From Gramella sp. MT6 (GTDB lineage Bacteria > Bacteroidota > Bacteroidia > Flavobacteriales > Flavobacteriaceae): DNA of 64,000 nt. The stretch lies in contig NZ_CP048410.1 of assembly GCF_019357415.1 (NCBI RefSeq), forward strand, positions 2,017,001 to 2,081,000, in the 5' to 3' direction. Under the pieces are notes generated by a model. The model did no database searches and was not told where the DNA came from. It was given only the letters and a program-made list of their open reading frames with translations. Of the stretch, positions 19,615 through 29,931 are shown in pieces; position 1 is the stretch's first letter, and every line of letters begins with the position of its first letter. Position numbers and translations under genes: made by a program.

Positions 19615-20823
19615 ATGAGAAAGCTGTTATTTTCAGCGATGATAGGAGGTCTAACCTTAGTTTCATGTACTTCAGATGATACTCCTACCCCCGGAGGAAA
19701 CGAAATTGAAATTCCCGCAAATTATACATTCGAAAGAGATAATAGTTCTACCGTGAGCTACGATGGTCAAACAGCCAGACTGCAAATGACTTCAGAGTTA
19801 TTATCAAATTTCACCGATTTTGATAATGCCTCAGAAGAATTATTATTAAATATGTTCACGAACGAGAATGATCCATTCTCAAATGCAAGTCTTAACGAAT
19901 CTTCAAAAAGTGTAAAATCTAAAGTAGCAGCTTCTAAGCTTTACTTCTCTACAAATAATGTGGAGAGCGCTGAAATAAAGGCAGATTTTGATAACTGGAT
20001 CACTGTTCAAATGAACGAAGTTGCTTCTAGTAAGGATAAATTGGCCGAGGCTGGGCAAGCCGGTCAGATCGCCGATGGTGATGCGGTTCGTTATGTGGAT
20101 TCCAAAGGTCTTGAAATGAATCAGGCTTTCGCCAAAAGTCTAATTGGTGGACTTGTGGTAGACCAAATGTTAAATAACTATTTGTCTAGCGCTGTTCTTG
20201 ATGAAGGCGATAATCGCACGAATAATGATCAGAAGATAGTTGAAGAAGGTAAAGTTTACACCACAATGGAGCATAAATGGGACGAAGCATACGGATACTT
20301 GTATGGAGATCCTTCCATTCCTTCAGAAGATCCAAATTCTGCTTTAGGTGATAATGAAGATAACCTGCTTTTCAAGTATATGGGAAGAGTTGAGGGAGAT
20401 GAGGATTTTGCAGGTATTGCCGAAGAAACTTTTGAAGCCTTCAAAACAGGTCGTGCGGCCATTGTAGCTGGTGATTACCAAACCCGTGATGAACAGGTAG
20501 CGATCATTAGAGAGAATATATCTGAAATAATTGGGATAAGAGCAATTTATTATATGCAAGCAGGAAAAAATGCTCTTGCAGCCAACGATTTTGGTGGAGC
20601 TTTTCATGATCTATCTGAAGGTTTCGGGTTCATTTACAGTTTAAGATTTACAAATAAGCCGGGCACTAACATGCCATACCTGTCTAAAGAAAAAGTAGAC
20701 ATGTTTACAGAGCAATTGTTAGAAGGAAACGGATTTTGGGATGTAACTCCTGAAACACTGGATAGTATTTCTGAAGAAATTGCCGCGGCATTTGACTTTA
20801 GTGTTGCAGAAGCAGCAGAATAA
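19615..20823 (+). CDS. DUF4856 lipoprotein
   Basis: A 402-residue surface or periplasmic lipoprotein: signal MRKLLFSAMIGGLTLVSC with lipobox cysteine at residue 18, then a short acidic linker (TSDDTPTPGG). The remainder is the mostly helical DUF4856 domain: YTFERDNSSTVSYDGQTARL, KGLEMNQAFAKSLIGGLV (about 165-182), MEHKWDEAYGYLYG (about 218), and a C-terminal segment with GAFHDLSEGFGFIYSLRF. The function is unknown. The family is repeatedly found beside imelysin genes in Flavobacteria, and here it is first in that operon, 54 nt before imelysin. The N-terminus gives a plausible start with no competing ATG upstream. Confidence 0.82.
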   Translation: MRKLLFSAMIGGLTLVSCTSDDTPTPGGNEIEIPANYTFERDNSSTVSYDGQTARLQMTSELLSNFTDFDNASEELLLNMFTNENDPFSNASLNESSKSVKSKVAASKLYFSTNNVESAEIKADFDNWITVQMNEVASSKDKLAEAGQAGQIADGDAVRYVDSKGLEMNQAFAKSLIGGLVVDQMLNNYLSSAVLDEGDNRTNNDQKIVEEGKVYTTMEHKWDEAYGYLYGDPSIPSEDPNSALGDNEDNLLFKYMGRVEGDEDFAGIAEETFEAFKTGRAAIVAGDYQTRDEQVAIIRENISEIIGIRAIYYMQAGKNALAANDFGGAFHDLSEGFGFIYSLRFTNKPGTNMPYLSKEKVDMFTEQLLEGNGFWDVTPETLDSISEEIAAAFDFSVAEAAE

Positions 20824-20877
20824 AACAATTAGCCGGAGTAAGATATTTATCTGCTCCGGCTCTTAATATTTATATCT

Positions 20878-21981
20878 ATGATAAGGATTTCAAAAATTTT
20901 ATTGATCGCATCCCTCGTCTTCACCGCTTGTTCTACTGAAGATGACGGGCCAGGTACAGACGGAGGAGGAGAAACCAATTCTTTTGATCGTGGAGCAATG
21001 CTTGAAAACTGGGCAGATAATATTATCGTACCAGCTTTCAGTAATTTTAAAAGTTCTACTCAGCAATTGGAAGATCTTACGGTAGCTTTTACAGCAGATC
21101 CAACTGAAGAAAATCTGGTTGCTTTAAGAAATCAGTTTGAGAGCTCTTACATAGATTTCCAAACGGTTGCAATGTTTGACCTTGGTAAAGCTGAAGAGGT
21201 AAATTTCCGTCGTTTTCTGAATACTTATCCTCTGGCAGCTTCTGAAGTGGAAAATAAGATCGCAAGCGGGTCATATAATCTGGAATTGCCGTCAAGTTTT
21301 AAAGAGCAGGGATTCCCGGCTCTGGATTATCTTCTGAACGGAATTGGAGATACCAATGCAGAGATCGTTGCTAAATATTCATCTGAAAACTATAGAAACT
21401 ATCTTTTAGATGTTTCTAAAAGAATTAATTCACTCACTGCTGAGGTGAACTCATCATGGCAGGGAGATTACAGAGATACCTTTGTAAGTAACACCAGTTC
21501 TTCAAGCACAGGTTCAGTAGATAAGTTGACTAATAAATACATCATGTATTTCGAGGCTTTCTTACGCTCGGGGAAAATAGGTTATCCTTCAGGTGTATTC
21601 ACAGGAACTCCTTCTCCTATCAATGTCGAAGCATATTATTCAGAAAACTTGTCAAAAGATCTTTATTTGAAAGCGCTTCAAAGCACCATAGATTTCTTTA
21701 ATGGTAAATCTTTTAGTGGAGGTCAAACCGGAAAGAGCTTTAAACAATATCTTGAATTCCTTGAAAGAGAAGATCTTGCCAGTGATATTAATAGTCAATT
21801 TGACGTCATTAAATCTCAGGCAACAAAATTGAATGCGAGTCTAAAAAGCCAGGTTGAAACCGATAATACAGTTATGCTTGCTGCTTACGATGAACTCCAA
21901 AAACAGGTGGTTCTTCTAAAATTAGATATGGTACAGGCGCTTTCAATTAGTATAAACTACGTAGATTCAGACGGAGATTAG
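20878..21981 (+). CDS. Imelysin-family lipoprotein (iron-regulated, IrpA-like)
   Basis: A 367-residue lipoprotein with signal and lipobox cysteine at residue 19 (LVFTAC), then a Gly/Asp linker and the all-helical imelysin peptidase-like domain. The family's GxHxxE-type site appears as GFPALDYLLNG (about residue 143). The histidine is replaced, as in many Bacteroidota members, so proteolysis is doubtful. Imelysins are outer-membrane or periplasmic proteins associated with iron uptake and are often iron-repressed. Placement between DUF4856 and a gamma-carboxylase homologue plus TonB receptor supports a metal or metal-chelate uptake role. The next gene starts after 10 nt. Confidence 0.87.
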   Translation: MIRISKILLIASLVFTACSTEDDGPGTDGGGETNSFDRGAMLENWADNIIVPAFSNFKSSTQQLEDLTVAFTADPTEENLVALRNQFESSYIDFQTVAMFDLGKAEEVNFRRFLNTYPLAASEVENKIASGSYNLELPSSFKEQGFPALDYLLNGIGDTNAEIVAKYSSENYRNYLLDVSKRINSLTAEVNSSWQGDYRDTFVSNTSSSSTGSVDKLTNKYIMYFEAFLRSGKIGYPSGVFTGTPSPINVEAYYSENLSKDLYLKALQSTIDFFNGKSFSGGQTGKSFKQYLEFLEREDLASDINSQFDVIKSQATKLNASLKSQVETDNTVMLAAYDELQKQVVLLKLDMVQALSISINYVDSDGD

Positions 21982-21991
21982 TTGGTGGTAG

Positions 21992-23356
21992 ATGAGATCA
22001 TCCATCACTAAATATTTCAACTCATATACCGAAGCGGCTCCGCTGGCTGTTTTTCGCATAGGTTTTGGAATAATGATGTTGGCCAGTATTATCAGGTTCT
22101 GGCTGAATGGATGGATCGAAAAATTATATATAACTCCGAAATTTCATTTTAGTTATTACGGATTTGAATGGGTGAAACCGCTTGGCGATTTCACCTATTT
22201 ACTTTTTGTGATCTGTGGGATCTCGGCATTTCTTGTAGCGATCGGTTATAAATACCGGATAGCGATCATTACTTTTTTCCTGAGTTTTACTTATATAGAA
22301 CTCATAGATAAGACTACTTATCTAAATCATTATTACTTTATAAGTATTCTTAGCTTTTTAATGATTTTTCTTCCTGCCAATGTTTATTATTCTATAGATG
22401 CATGGCAGAATGTAAAGCGGTCATTTCAAAAAATCCCTCGCTGGTGCATAGATTCCATCAAATTATTATTGGGAATTGTCTATTTCTATGCAGGGTTGGC
22501 TAAGATCAATTCAGACTGGTTATTCAGGGCGATGCCATTAAAGATCTGGCTGCCTTCAAAATATGATATTCCTTTTCTTGGAGAACTTATGCAGCAGGAA
22601 TGGGTTGCATACGCTTTTAGCTGGAGCGGAATGTTTTATGACCTGTTTATTCCATTCCTTTTATTATGGAAGCGATCCCGGTTTTTTGCTTTTATTATGG
22701 TGATCATTTTTCACGTGATGACCCGGGTTTTATTCCCAATCGGGATGTTTCCCTATATCATGATTGTGAGTGCTTTGATTTTCTTCAGTCCTAAAGTTCA
22801 CCATAAGATACTTCAAAAGATCTCAAGCTGGTTTAGTATTAGAAAAGGGAAATTTGATAATGAGCTGTCTTTGATCTACAAACCGATCGAGCGAAAAATA
22901 TTGACTACTGTAGTCTCTGTATTTTTCATTATTCAGATTCTTTTTCCATGGAGGTATTTATTATATCCCGGCGAATTATTCTGGACAGAAGAAGGCTTCA
23001 GGTTTTCCTGGCGCGTGATGTTAATGGAGAAAGCGGGATATGCTGAATTTAAAGTAGTGGATGGCGAAACCGGAAAGAGATTCTATGTGAATAATTCAGA
23101 TTTTCTAACGCCATTTCAGGAAAAACAAATGTCTTTTCAACCAGATTTTATACTTGAATACGCACATTTCCTGGCAGAGCATTTTAGAAAGGACGGGCAT
23201 GAGAATATCGAGGTTTACGTAGAAAGTTATGTAGGTCTCAATGGGAGAAAAAGCGTACCCTATATAAGTCCCGATGTTAATTTGCTTAATTTCGCAGACT
23301 CTTTTAAACATAAAACATTCATTTTACCATTTAATGATGAAATTAAAGGTCTTTAG
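21992..23356 (+). CDS. HTTM protein, vitamin K-dependent gamma-carboxylase homologue
   Basis: A 454-residue membrane protein with about eight hydrophobic segments in residues 15-330 and a soluble C-terminal domain. It resembles animal gamma-glutamyl carboxylase throughout. The segment YFYAGLAKINSDWL aligns with the enzyme's YFxAGxKKLDADW, so Lys171 matches the proposed catalytic lysine. The C-terminal DGETGKRFYVNN, PDFILEYAHFLAE and LNGRKSVPYISPDVNLL match its beta domain. In animals the enzyme carboxylates glutamate using reduced vitamin K; Flavobacteria make menaquinone, so a cofactor exists. The bacterial substrate is unknown. It overlaps the following TonB receptor by 20-23 nt, so translation is coupled. 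Confidence 0.85.
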   Translation: MRSSITKYFNSYTEAAPLAVFRIGFGIMMLASIIRFWLNGWIEKLYITPKFHFSYYGFEWVKPLGDFTYLLFVICGISAFLVAIGYKYRIAIITFFLSFTYIELIDKTTYLNHYYFISILSFLMIFLPANVYYSIDAWQNVKRSFQKIPRWCIDSIKLLLGIVYFYAGLAKINSDWLFRAMPLKIWLPSKYDIPFLGELMQQEWVAYAFSWSGMFYDLFIPFLLLWKRSRFFAFIMVIIFHVMTRVLFPIGMFPYIMIVSALIFFSPKVHHKILQKISSWFSIRKGKFDNELSLIYKPIERKILTTVVSVFFIIQILFPWRYLLYPGELFWTEEGFRFSWRVMLMEKAGYAEFKVVDGETGKRFYVNNSDFLTPFQEKQMSFQPDFILEYAHFLAEHFRKDGHENIEVYVESYVGLNGRKSVPYISPDVNLLNFADSFKHKTFILPFNDEIKGL

Positions 23357-25802
23357 TATACTCTTCTTTTTTACCGTGATCGCGAATGCACAGTATTCAT
23401 TAACAGGTAAAATAACATCTTCTGCAACCGTTGAGGCTGTTCCAAATGCCGAAGTATGGAATAAAACCACCGGGAAATTAACCCTGGCTAATGAAAATGG
23501 GGAATATGAAGTTTCTTCTTTAAAACAAGGCACTTACGTTTTTGCGGTTTTTAGCTATGAATATCAGATCGAAGAGCGTGAGGTTACTATAGAGCAAAAT
23601 ACCGAAGTTAATTTTCAGCTTTCTCCACTTTCCGAAAGTTTAAATGAAGTGATGATCACGAATAGAAGGGAACAGATCTTTGCGCTTAGAAAATTACGAA
23701 AAGTAGAAGGGACCGCTATTTATGCAGGTAAGAAGAGTGAGGTAGTTCTTATGGATAAAGTATCTGGAAACCTCGCAGCTAACAATGCGAGGCAGATATA
23801 TAGCCAGGTAGTTGGACTAAATATCTATGATAATGGTGATGCCGGTTTGCAGTTGAATATCGGTGGACGCGGTCTTGACCCAAACCGAACACAGAACTTC
23901 AATACCCGTCAGAATGGTTACGATATATCAGCAGATGTTCTGGGTTATCCTGAAAGTTACTATACTCCACCACCAGAAGCTTTAAGGGAAATACAGGTAG
24001 TGCGTGGGGCGGCTTCTTTGCAATACGGTACTCAGTTTGGAGGTCTAATCAATTTCAGATTTAAGGAGCCTGTGCCGAATAAAAAAATTGAACTTGTTTC
24101 CAGGCAGACCATTGGTTCATATGATCTTTTTACCAGTTTCAACAGTCTAAGTGGAACTGTAGGGAAATTCAGTTACTACACCTATTATAACTATAAAGGA
24201 GGCGAGGGTTTCAGGCCAAATTCAGAATATGATTCGAAGAATGCCTTTGCTCATTTAGGATGGAAATTTAATGACAGGACCAATATTAGTTTTGAATATA
24301 CTTTTCTGGATTATCTGGCTCAGCAACCGGGAGGCCTAACAGATTTCCAGTTTTATGAGGATCCAGATTATAGTAATCGTGCAAGAAACTGGTTCGATGT
24401 TAACTGGAATCTTTTTGCGGTAAAGCTAAAACACCAGTTTTCTGATAGAACAGATTTCAGTCTTAATTTATTTGGCTTGAATGCAACCAGAAAAGCTCTG
24501 GGTTTCAGGCAGAATAGAGTTGCACAGGCCGATGATCCTGAGGAACCAAGAGAACTTTTAGTAGATGATTTTTCTAACTGGGGAGCAGAGGCCAGGGTAT
24601 TGACCAGATATGATCTTTTTGGTGAGGAGTCGGTATTATTGCTGGGAAGCAAATATTACCAGGCATCAAATCAGCAACAACAGGGACCGGGAAGTGCTGC
24701 TTCAGGTCCTGATTTTGAATTTGCCAGTGCTGAATTTCCAGATTATGAAAGACAGTCTGAATTTGAATTTCCTAACAGAAACCTTGCATTTTTCGGTGAA
24801 AACATTTTCAACATCACCAATAACTTTTCGATAACTCCAGGTTTCAGGTTTGAATATATCAATACCGAAGCTGATGGTTTTTATAAGAATATTATTAAAG
24901 ATAATGCGGAAAATACCTTGCTGAATGAAACTATACAGGACGACCGAAAGTTCGAAAGAAGTTTTATTCTTTTAGGAGTGGGAAGTAGTTATAATTTGAA
25001 TGCATCCAATGAGCTTTATGCCAATTTCTCTCAGAATTATAGGTCGGTAACCTTTAATGATATCAGGGTGGTGAACCCAAGTTTCCAGGTAGATCCAGAT
25101 ATCAGTGATGAAGAAGGGTTTACTTCAGATCTGGGGGTTCGTGGCCGACTAAAGAATATTCTTTCTTACGATGCCAGTGTCTTTGCTTTGAAATATAATG
25201 ACAGGATCGGCGAAGTCTTAAGACCAGAAGAACGAGTAAATGCACAGGGAGAGCTGGAAGAAACCGGAAGATTGGTAAGATTCAGAGGTAACATTGGAGA
25301 TGCTTTTATTTATGGTCTTGAAACTTTCGCTGAGTGGAACTTAAGAAATAGCTTTTTTGAAGCGGCAGAGGATTACCAGTTGAATGCCTTTGTGAATGCA
25401 GCCTTTACCAAATCTGAATATATACAGTCAGACCAGGTCAATGTAGAAGGGAATGAAGTGGAATTTATTCCGGAAGTAAATTTAAAGACCGGGCTTAATT
25501 TTGGATATAGAAATTTCCTGGCCGGGCTTCAGTATACCTATCTATCAAGTCAATATACAGATGCTACAAATGCTCCGCAAGATAAGGAAGAAAATAACCG
25601 CGGTATAGAGGGTGAAGTCCCTTCGTATGGTATCGTAGATCTTTCAGCATCCTACAGTTTAGGTAAATTCAAGTTGGAAGCTGGGATCAATAACCTTTTG
25701 AATAATTCCTATTTTACCAGAAGGGCCACAGGATATCCTGGTCCCGGGATTATTCCGGCACAACCTATAACCTGGTATACAACCTTGCAGATAAGACTTT
25801 AA
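23334..25802 (+). CDS. TonB-dependent receptor of the imelysin operon
   Basis: An 822-residue outer-membrane receptor. I start it at the ATG pair at 23334/23337, giving MMKLKVFSILFFFTVIANAQ, a clean signal peptide. An upstream in-frame start at 23274 would add 20 unlikely residues. A CarboxypepD_reg-like domain follows (about 25-100), then the plug with KVSGNLAANNARQIYSQVVG and LNIGGRGLDPNRTQNF, and a barrel ending TTLQIRL. The plug segment IGGRGLDPNRT with NTRQNGYDISADVLGYPE is typical of the FecA/Fe-citrate-like group of Flavobacteria. It is the last gene of the operon; its stop lies one base from the stop of the convergent cysteine-rich gene. Confidence 0.88.
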   Translation: MMKLKVFSILFFFTVIANAQYSLTGKITSSATVEAVPNAEVWNKTTGKLTLANENGEYEVSSLKQGTYVFAVFSYEYQIEEREVTIEQNTEVNFQLSPLSESLNEVMITNRREQIFALRKLRKVEGTAIYAGKKSEVVLMDKVSGNLAANNARQIYSQVVGLNIYDNGDAGLQLNIGGRGLDPNRTQNFNTRQNGYDISADVLGYPESYYTPPPEALREIQVVRGAASLQYGTQFGGLINFRFKEPVPNKKIELVSRQTIGSYDLFTSFNSLSGTVGKFSYYTYYNYKGGEGFRPNSEYDSKNAFAHLGWKFNDRTNISFEYTFLDYLAQQPGGLTDFQFYEDPDYSNRARNWFDVNWNLFAVKLKHQFSDRTDFSLNLFGLNATRKALGFRQNRVAQADDPEEPRELLVDDFSNWGAEARVLTRYDLFGEESVLLLGSKYYQASNQQQQGPGSAASGPDFEFASAEFPDYERQSEFEFPNRNLAFFGENIFNITNNFSITPGFRFEYINTEADGFYKNIIKDNAENTLLNETIQDDRKFERSFILLGVGSSYNLNASNELYANFSQNYRSVTFNDIRVVNPSFQVDPDISDEEGFTSDLGVRGRLKNILSYDASVFALKYNDRIGEVLRPEERVNAQGELEETGRLVRFRGNIGDAFIYGLETFAEWNLRNSFFEAAEDYQLNAFVNAAFTKSEYIQSDQVNVEGNEVEFIPEVNLKTGLNFGYRNFLAGLQYTYLSSQYTDATNAPQDKEENNRGIEGEVPSYGIVDLSASYSLGKFKLEAGINNLLNNSYFTRRATGYPGPGIIPAQPITWYTTLQIRL

Positions 25803-25803
25803 T

Positions 25804-26046
25804 CTAAGCTGAAGCCTGGGGAGCCCAGTGGTTACAGAGCATTCCAGGAGCTGCCTTGTTGGGATTTGCACAGGTTGGTGAATGATACCGACTGCAGTTA
25901 AGACAATTAGGTTCGTTCTTGATGGCCGCTTTCATTTTGAAACTATCGCAGGTATGCTGGTAGCCTACATTGGTTTCATGCTTTGTGCAGAAATTGTTCT
26001 TGAACCTTTCGCAATTCATGCAGCTGTTTCCTAATCGTATGCTCAT
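25804..26046 (-). CDS. Small cysteine-rich protein with two tandem CxxC repeats
   Basis: An 80-residue soluble protein built of two similar units. Unit one (residues 9-33) has C-x2-C-x7-C-x12-C and unit two (residues 48-71) has C-x2-C-x7-C-x11-C. Around them CMNCERF/CLNCSRY and C(D/N)SF/CNHW match, which points to internal duplication of a four-cysteine metal-binding knuckle. There is no signal peptide, so it is probably cytoplasmic with zinc or an iron-sulfur centre. I do not recognise a named family. It faces the TonB receptor tail to tail, one nucleotide apart. The codon use is like its neighbours and the start ATG is unambiguous. Confidence 0.75.
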   Translation of the reverse strand: MSIRLGNSCMNCERFKNNFCTKHETNVGYQHTCDSFKMKAAIKNEPNCLNCSRYHSPTCANPNKAAPGMLCNHWAPQASA

Positions 26047-26209
26047 GGTCTAATATTTAAATAACTATTAAATTTACGACCAGACTATTTAAGAAGCAAT
26101 ATAAATAACTTGTATTCAGTTCCTTATGTTTTTATTTCCTGCAGGTTTCAAGGATAATAGGGCCTAAGATACTTTTTAAACGCCCACCTGGAAGTTTATC
26201 TTCTCTTAA

Positions 26210-27748
<1,539 letters not shown>

Positions 27749-27767
27749 AAAAGATCATAAATAAATA

Positions 27768-27799
27768 AAAAAAGCCCTGATAAATTTCAGGGCTTTTTT
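27768..27799. terminator. Bidirectional terminator between guaB and ompH
   Basis: A perfect 10-bp stem AAAGCCCTGA/TCAGGGCTTT with a 6-nt loop is flanked by A and T runs. It serves guaB on the plus strand and the OmpH gene on the minus strand. Confidence 0.88.
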
Positions 27800-27818
27800 A
27801 TTTAGTTCTAAATTATTT

Positions 27819-28352
27819 CTAGTTGCTGGAAGCGCCTTCCTGTGCAGGTTTTGGTTCCACACCAAGTTCTTTCATCACTTTCTCAGTAATATCATCTTCA
27901 GATCTTGAAAAAGCAAGTCCGTTTGCACCCGCATGAAATATCTGGGTATAACCTTCTTCCTTGATCACTTTTTTCATTGCAACATCTATCCTGTCGTATA
28001 AAGGCCCATTTAATTCGTTTCTTTTCATCTGCATCATTACTGATGCTTTTTGACGGAAACCTTTAATGTCATTTTCTAATTGAATGATCTTGTCTTCCTT
28101 TTCTTTTTTTACCGTATCGGTAAGGCTAGCAACAGTTTCCTGGTATTCCTGAACCATTGTTTCGTATTCCTGAATACTGGTCTTTAGTTCAGACTGAAGT
28201 TCCTGGTTATAGGTTTCAAGACCCTTGTTTACTTCAATAGCTTCGGGCATTTGAGAAAGTATATATTCAACATCTATGGTACCGAACTTAGATTGCGCAT
28301 TTGATGAGAATGCGATAAACATCAATAGAATTCCTAAACTTATTCGTTTCAT
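27819..28352 (-). CDS. OmpH/Skp-family periplasmic chaperone
   Basis: A 177-residue protein with a signal peptide (MKRISLGILLMFIAFSSNAQ) and the Skp/OmpH domain: FGTIDVEYILSQMPE at the start, a long charged coiled coil (about residues 45-115, rich in Glu/Lys/Gln), and the closing strand segment YTQIFHAGANGLAFS. Skp forms a jellyfish-like trimer that holds unfolded outer-membrane proteins in the periplasm. The C-terminus has an unusual Pro/Ala/Ser tail of about 10 residues. A TATATTTG promoter box lies 18 nt upstream of the start. Confidence 0.88.
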   Translation of the reverse strand: MKRISLGILLMFIAFSSNAQSKFGTIDVEYILSQMPEAIEVNKGLETYNQELQSELKTSIQEYETMVQEYQETVASLTDTVKKEKEDKIIQLENDIKGFRQKASVMMQMKRNELNGPLYDRIDVAMKKVIKEEGYTQIFHAGANGLAFSRSEDDITEKVMKELGVEPKPAQEGASSN

Positions 28353-28369
28353 TTTGTGTTATTTTTTCG

Positions 28370-28377
28370 CAAATATA
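28370..28377 (-). promoter_or_regulatory. Promoter -7 box for ompH
   Basis: Reads TATATTTG on the minus strand, 17 nt before the ompH start codon at 28352. No clear TTG was found at -33. Confidence 0.45.
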
Positions 28378-28421
28378 ACTGGCTGATTAGAATATGTCTA
28401 GAAATTTATTTCAAAAAACGG

Positions 28422-28874
28422 TTAGTTGTCATTGACGCTTTTTCCATCTTCCACGAAAGCTTTAAAATCTTCCATGTATTTTCGGGATTGTTTTTTGAAG
28501 GCGCCAGGCATGAACCATCCAAATAATTTCATGAATCCACTAAATTTGAATTCATTATCGGTGATCCATAATGTTTCAGCTTCCAGAGTGGGAGAAAATC
28601 TATTGACCTGGTAATTATAAACTCCTTTGGCTTCATAGGTAGCGCTATATTCATCAGGAAGGTTATTCTTTATAATGGTTTCGGTCATTTCTATTTCACG
28701 GTTTCCCATATTATATTTCAAAAGGTTCTGGGATCCTTCATCTCCAAGATTTCCGTTTATGGGCTTCATAAAAATAAAACCACGTTGCCAGTGTTTTAAA
28801 TTATCGGGGTCAGAATACTTGGCAACCACTTCTTTTCTGGGCTTATTTATAGTGATCTGCTGTTGGTATTTCAT
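28422..28874 (-). CDS. SRPBCC (START-like) family protein
   Basis: A 150-residue cytosolic protein with the helix-grip fold of polyketide-cyclase/SRPBCC proteins. The opening QQITINKPRKEVVAKYSDPDN is the first strand plus helix of the fold; a strand pattern follows (YNYQVNRFSP, TLWITDNEFKFSGFMKL) and the long C-terminal helix spans about residues 122-143. These proteins bind hydrophobic ligands; nothing specific can be said of the ligand. It lies 69 nt downstream of the Skp start on the same strand and is probably its own unit. Confidence 0.75.
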   Translation of the reverse strand: MKYQQQITINKPRKEVVAKYSDPDNLKHWQRGFIFMKPINGNLGDEGSQNLLKYNMGNREIEMTETIIKNNLPDEYSATYEAKGVYNYQVNRFSPTLEAETLWITDNEFKFSGFMKLFGWFMPGAFKKQSRKYMEDFKAFVEDGKSVNDN

Positions 28875-28967
28875 AATTGGCTGATTTATTGTCTTTTAAA
28901 GATAATGTAGAATTTATTATTCCAGAAATTTATAATTTAAATCTGTTGTTTTCGTTATGGCTTTAGC

Positions 28968-28997
28968 TTGCAGAACCTTAACTAATTCTTATTTTTG
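28968..28997 (+). promoter_or_regulatory. Bacteroidota promoter for the PPIase/MoxR unit
   Basis: TTG at 28968-28970, a 19-nt spacer, then TATTTTTG at 28990-28997. This is a near-ideal -33/-7 pair, 55 nt upstream of the first gene. Confidence 0.6.
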
Positions 28998-29052
28998 CGC
29001 AGATAGAAATATTAGGCTTGCCTGATTTGTCTTCTGGCATTTAAATTGAGAG

Positions 29053-29931
29053 GTGCTAAAAAAATTGATTTTGAGGAAAAATTTTAGCAGATTTATTTTA
29101 GTTCTTTCTTCCCTGATCCTGGTCAGCTGCGAGTATTTTCAGCAAACCGATGATCGTAAGGTGGTGGTACGAGTAAATGAATCCTATTTGTTTGAAGACG
29201 ATATACAGTCTTTGATAAATGAGAATACATCGCCTGAGGATAGTGCCTTGATCGTATCTAATTATATTACCCGTTGGGCGACCCAGCAATTGCTAATAGA
29301 CAGGGCAGAATTAAATTTGCCGCAATCCCAGCAAAATGAATTCGATGAACTTGTGAATAATTACAGGAATGAGCTTTATACCAATGCCTATACAGATGCG
29401 GTGGTGTCAAGAGCCCTGGATACTGCTTTAAATCGCGAGGATATAGAAAAATATTATGAGGAGAATAAGCAGAATTTTATTCTTAATGAAGACCTTATAA
29501 AGCTCAGGTATATTAATCTCGCCAAGAATAGTAACAATCTCGATGAGATAAAAAAGAAATTCACCAGGTTCAACGAAGAAGATCAACAGGATCTTCTAAA
29601 TATGGCCATACAGTTCAAGAATTATTCGATGAATGATTCTGTTTGGGTAAAGTCAAAAACTGTCTATGATAAAATTGGTCCACTTTCTGTGGATGATAGA
29701 TCAAGCTTGCTTAAGAAATCTAATTTTATGGAATTACAGGATTCACTAAATGTGTATCTTGTGTACGTAAATGACGTTCTAAGCCGAAATGAGCAGGCGC
29801 CTATTGAATATGCCTCGGCAACCATACGAGAGATTTTGCTGAACAAGCGAAAGCAATCGTTAATTAAGGAATTAGAAAAAGATATTACAAAAGATGCAAT
29901 TAAGAATAATGAATTTGAAATTTTCAATTAA
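29053..29931 (+). CDS. Periplasmic SurA/PpiC-like lipoprotein
   Basis: A 292-residue lipoprotein with a GTG start at 29053, a short basic N-terminus and the lipobox ILVSCEYF (cysteine at about residue 26). It has the SurA N-terminal chaperone-like helical pattern (VVVRVNESYLFEDDIQSLI, then WATQQLLIDRAELNL), and a later parvulin-like region that lacks clear catalytic histidines or cysteine. It overlaps the downstream surA-like gene (two candidate starts at 29894 and 29909 are within its coding region), so translation is coupled. The likely role is outer-membrane protein folding. Whether it retains isomerase activity cannot be judged. Confidence 0.75.
   Translation: MLKKLILRKNFSRFILVLSSLILVSCEYFQQTDDRKVVVRVNESYLFEDDIQSLINENTSPEDSALIVSNYITRWATQQLLIDRAELNLPQSQQNEFDELVNNYRNELYTNAYTDAVVSRALDTALNREDIEKYYEENKQNFILNEDLIKLRYINLAKNSNNLDEIKKKFTRFNEEDQQDLLNMAIQFKNYSMNDSVWVKSKTVYDKIGPLSVDDRSSLLKKSNFMELQDSLNVYLVYVNDVLSRNEQAPIEYASATIREILLNKRKQSLIKELEKDITKDAIKNNEFEIFN

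Noticed and set aside
23274..23333. Upstream start for the TonB receptor
   Set aside because: It would add 20 residues in front of a clean signal peptide; the overlap is explained by translational coupling with the HTTM gene.
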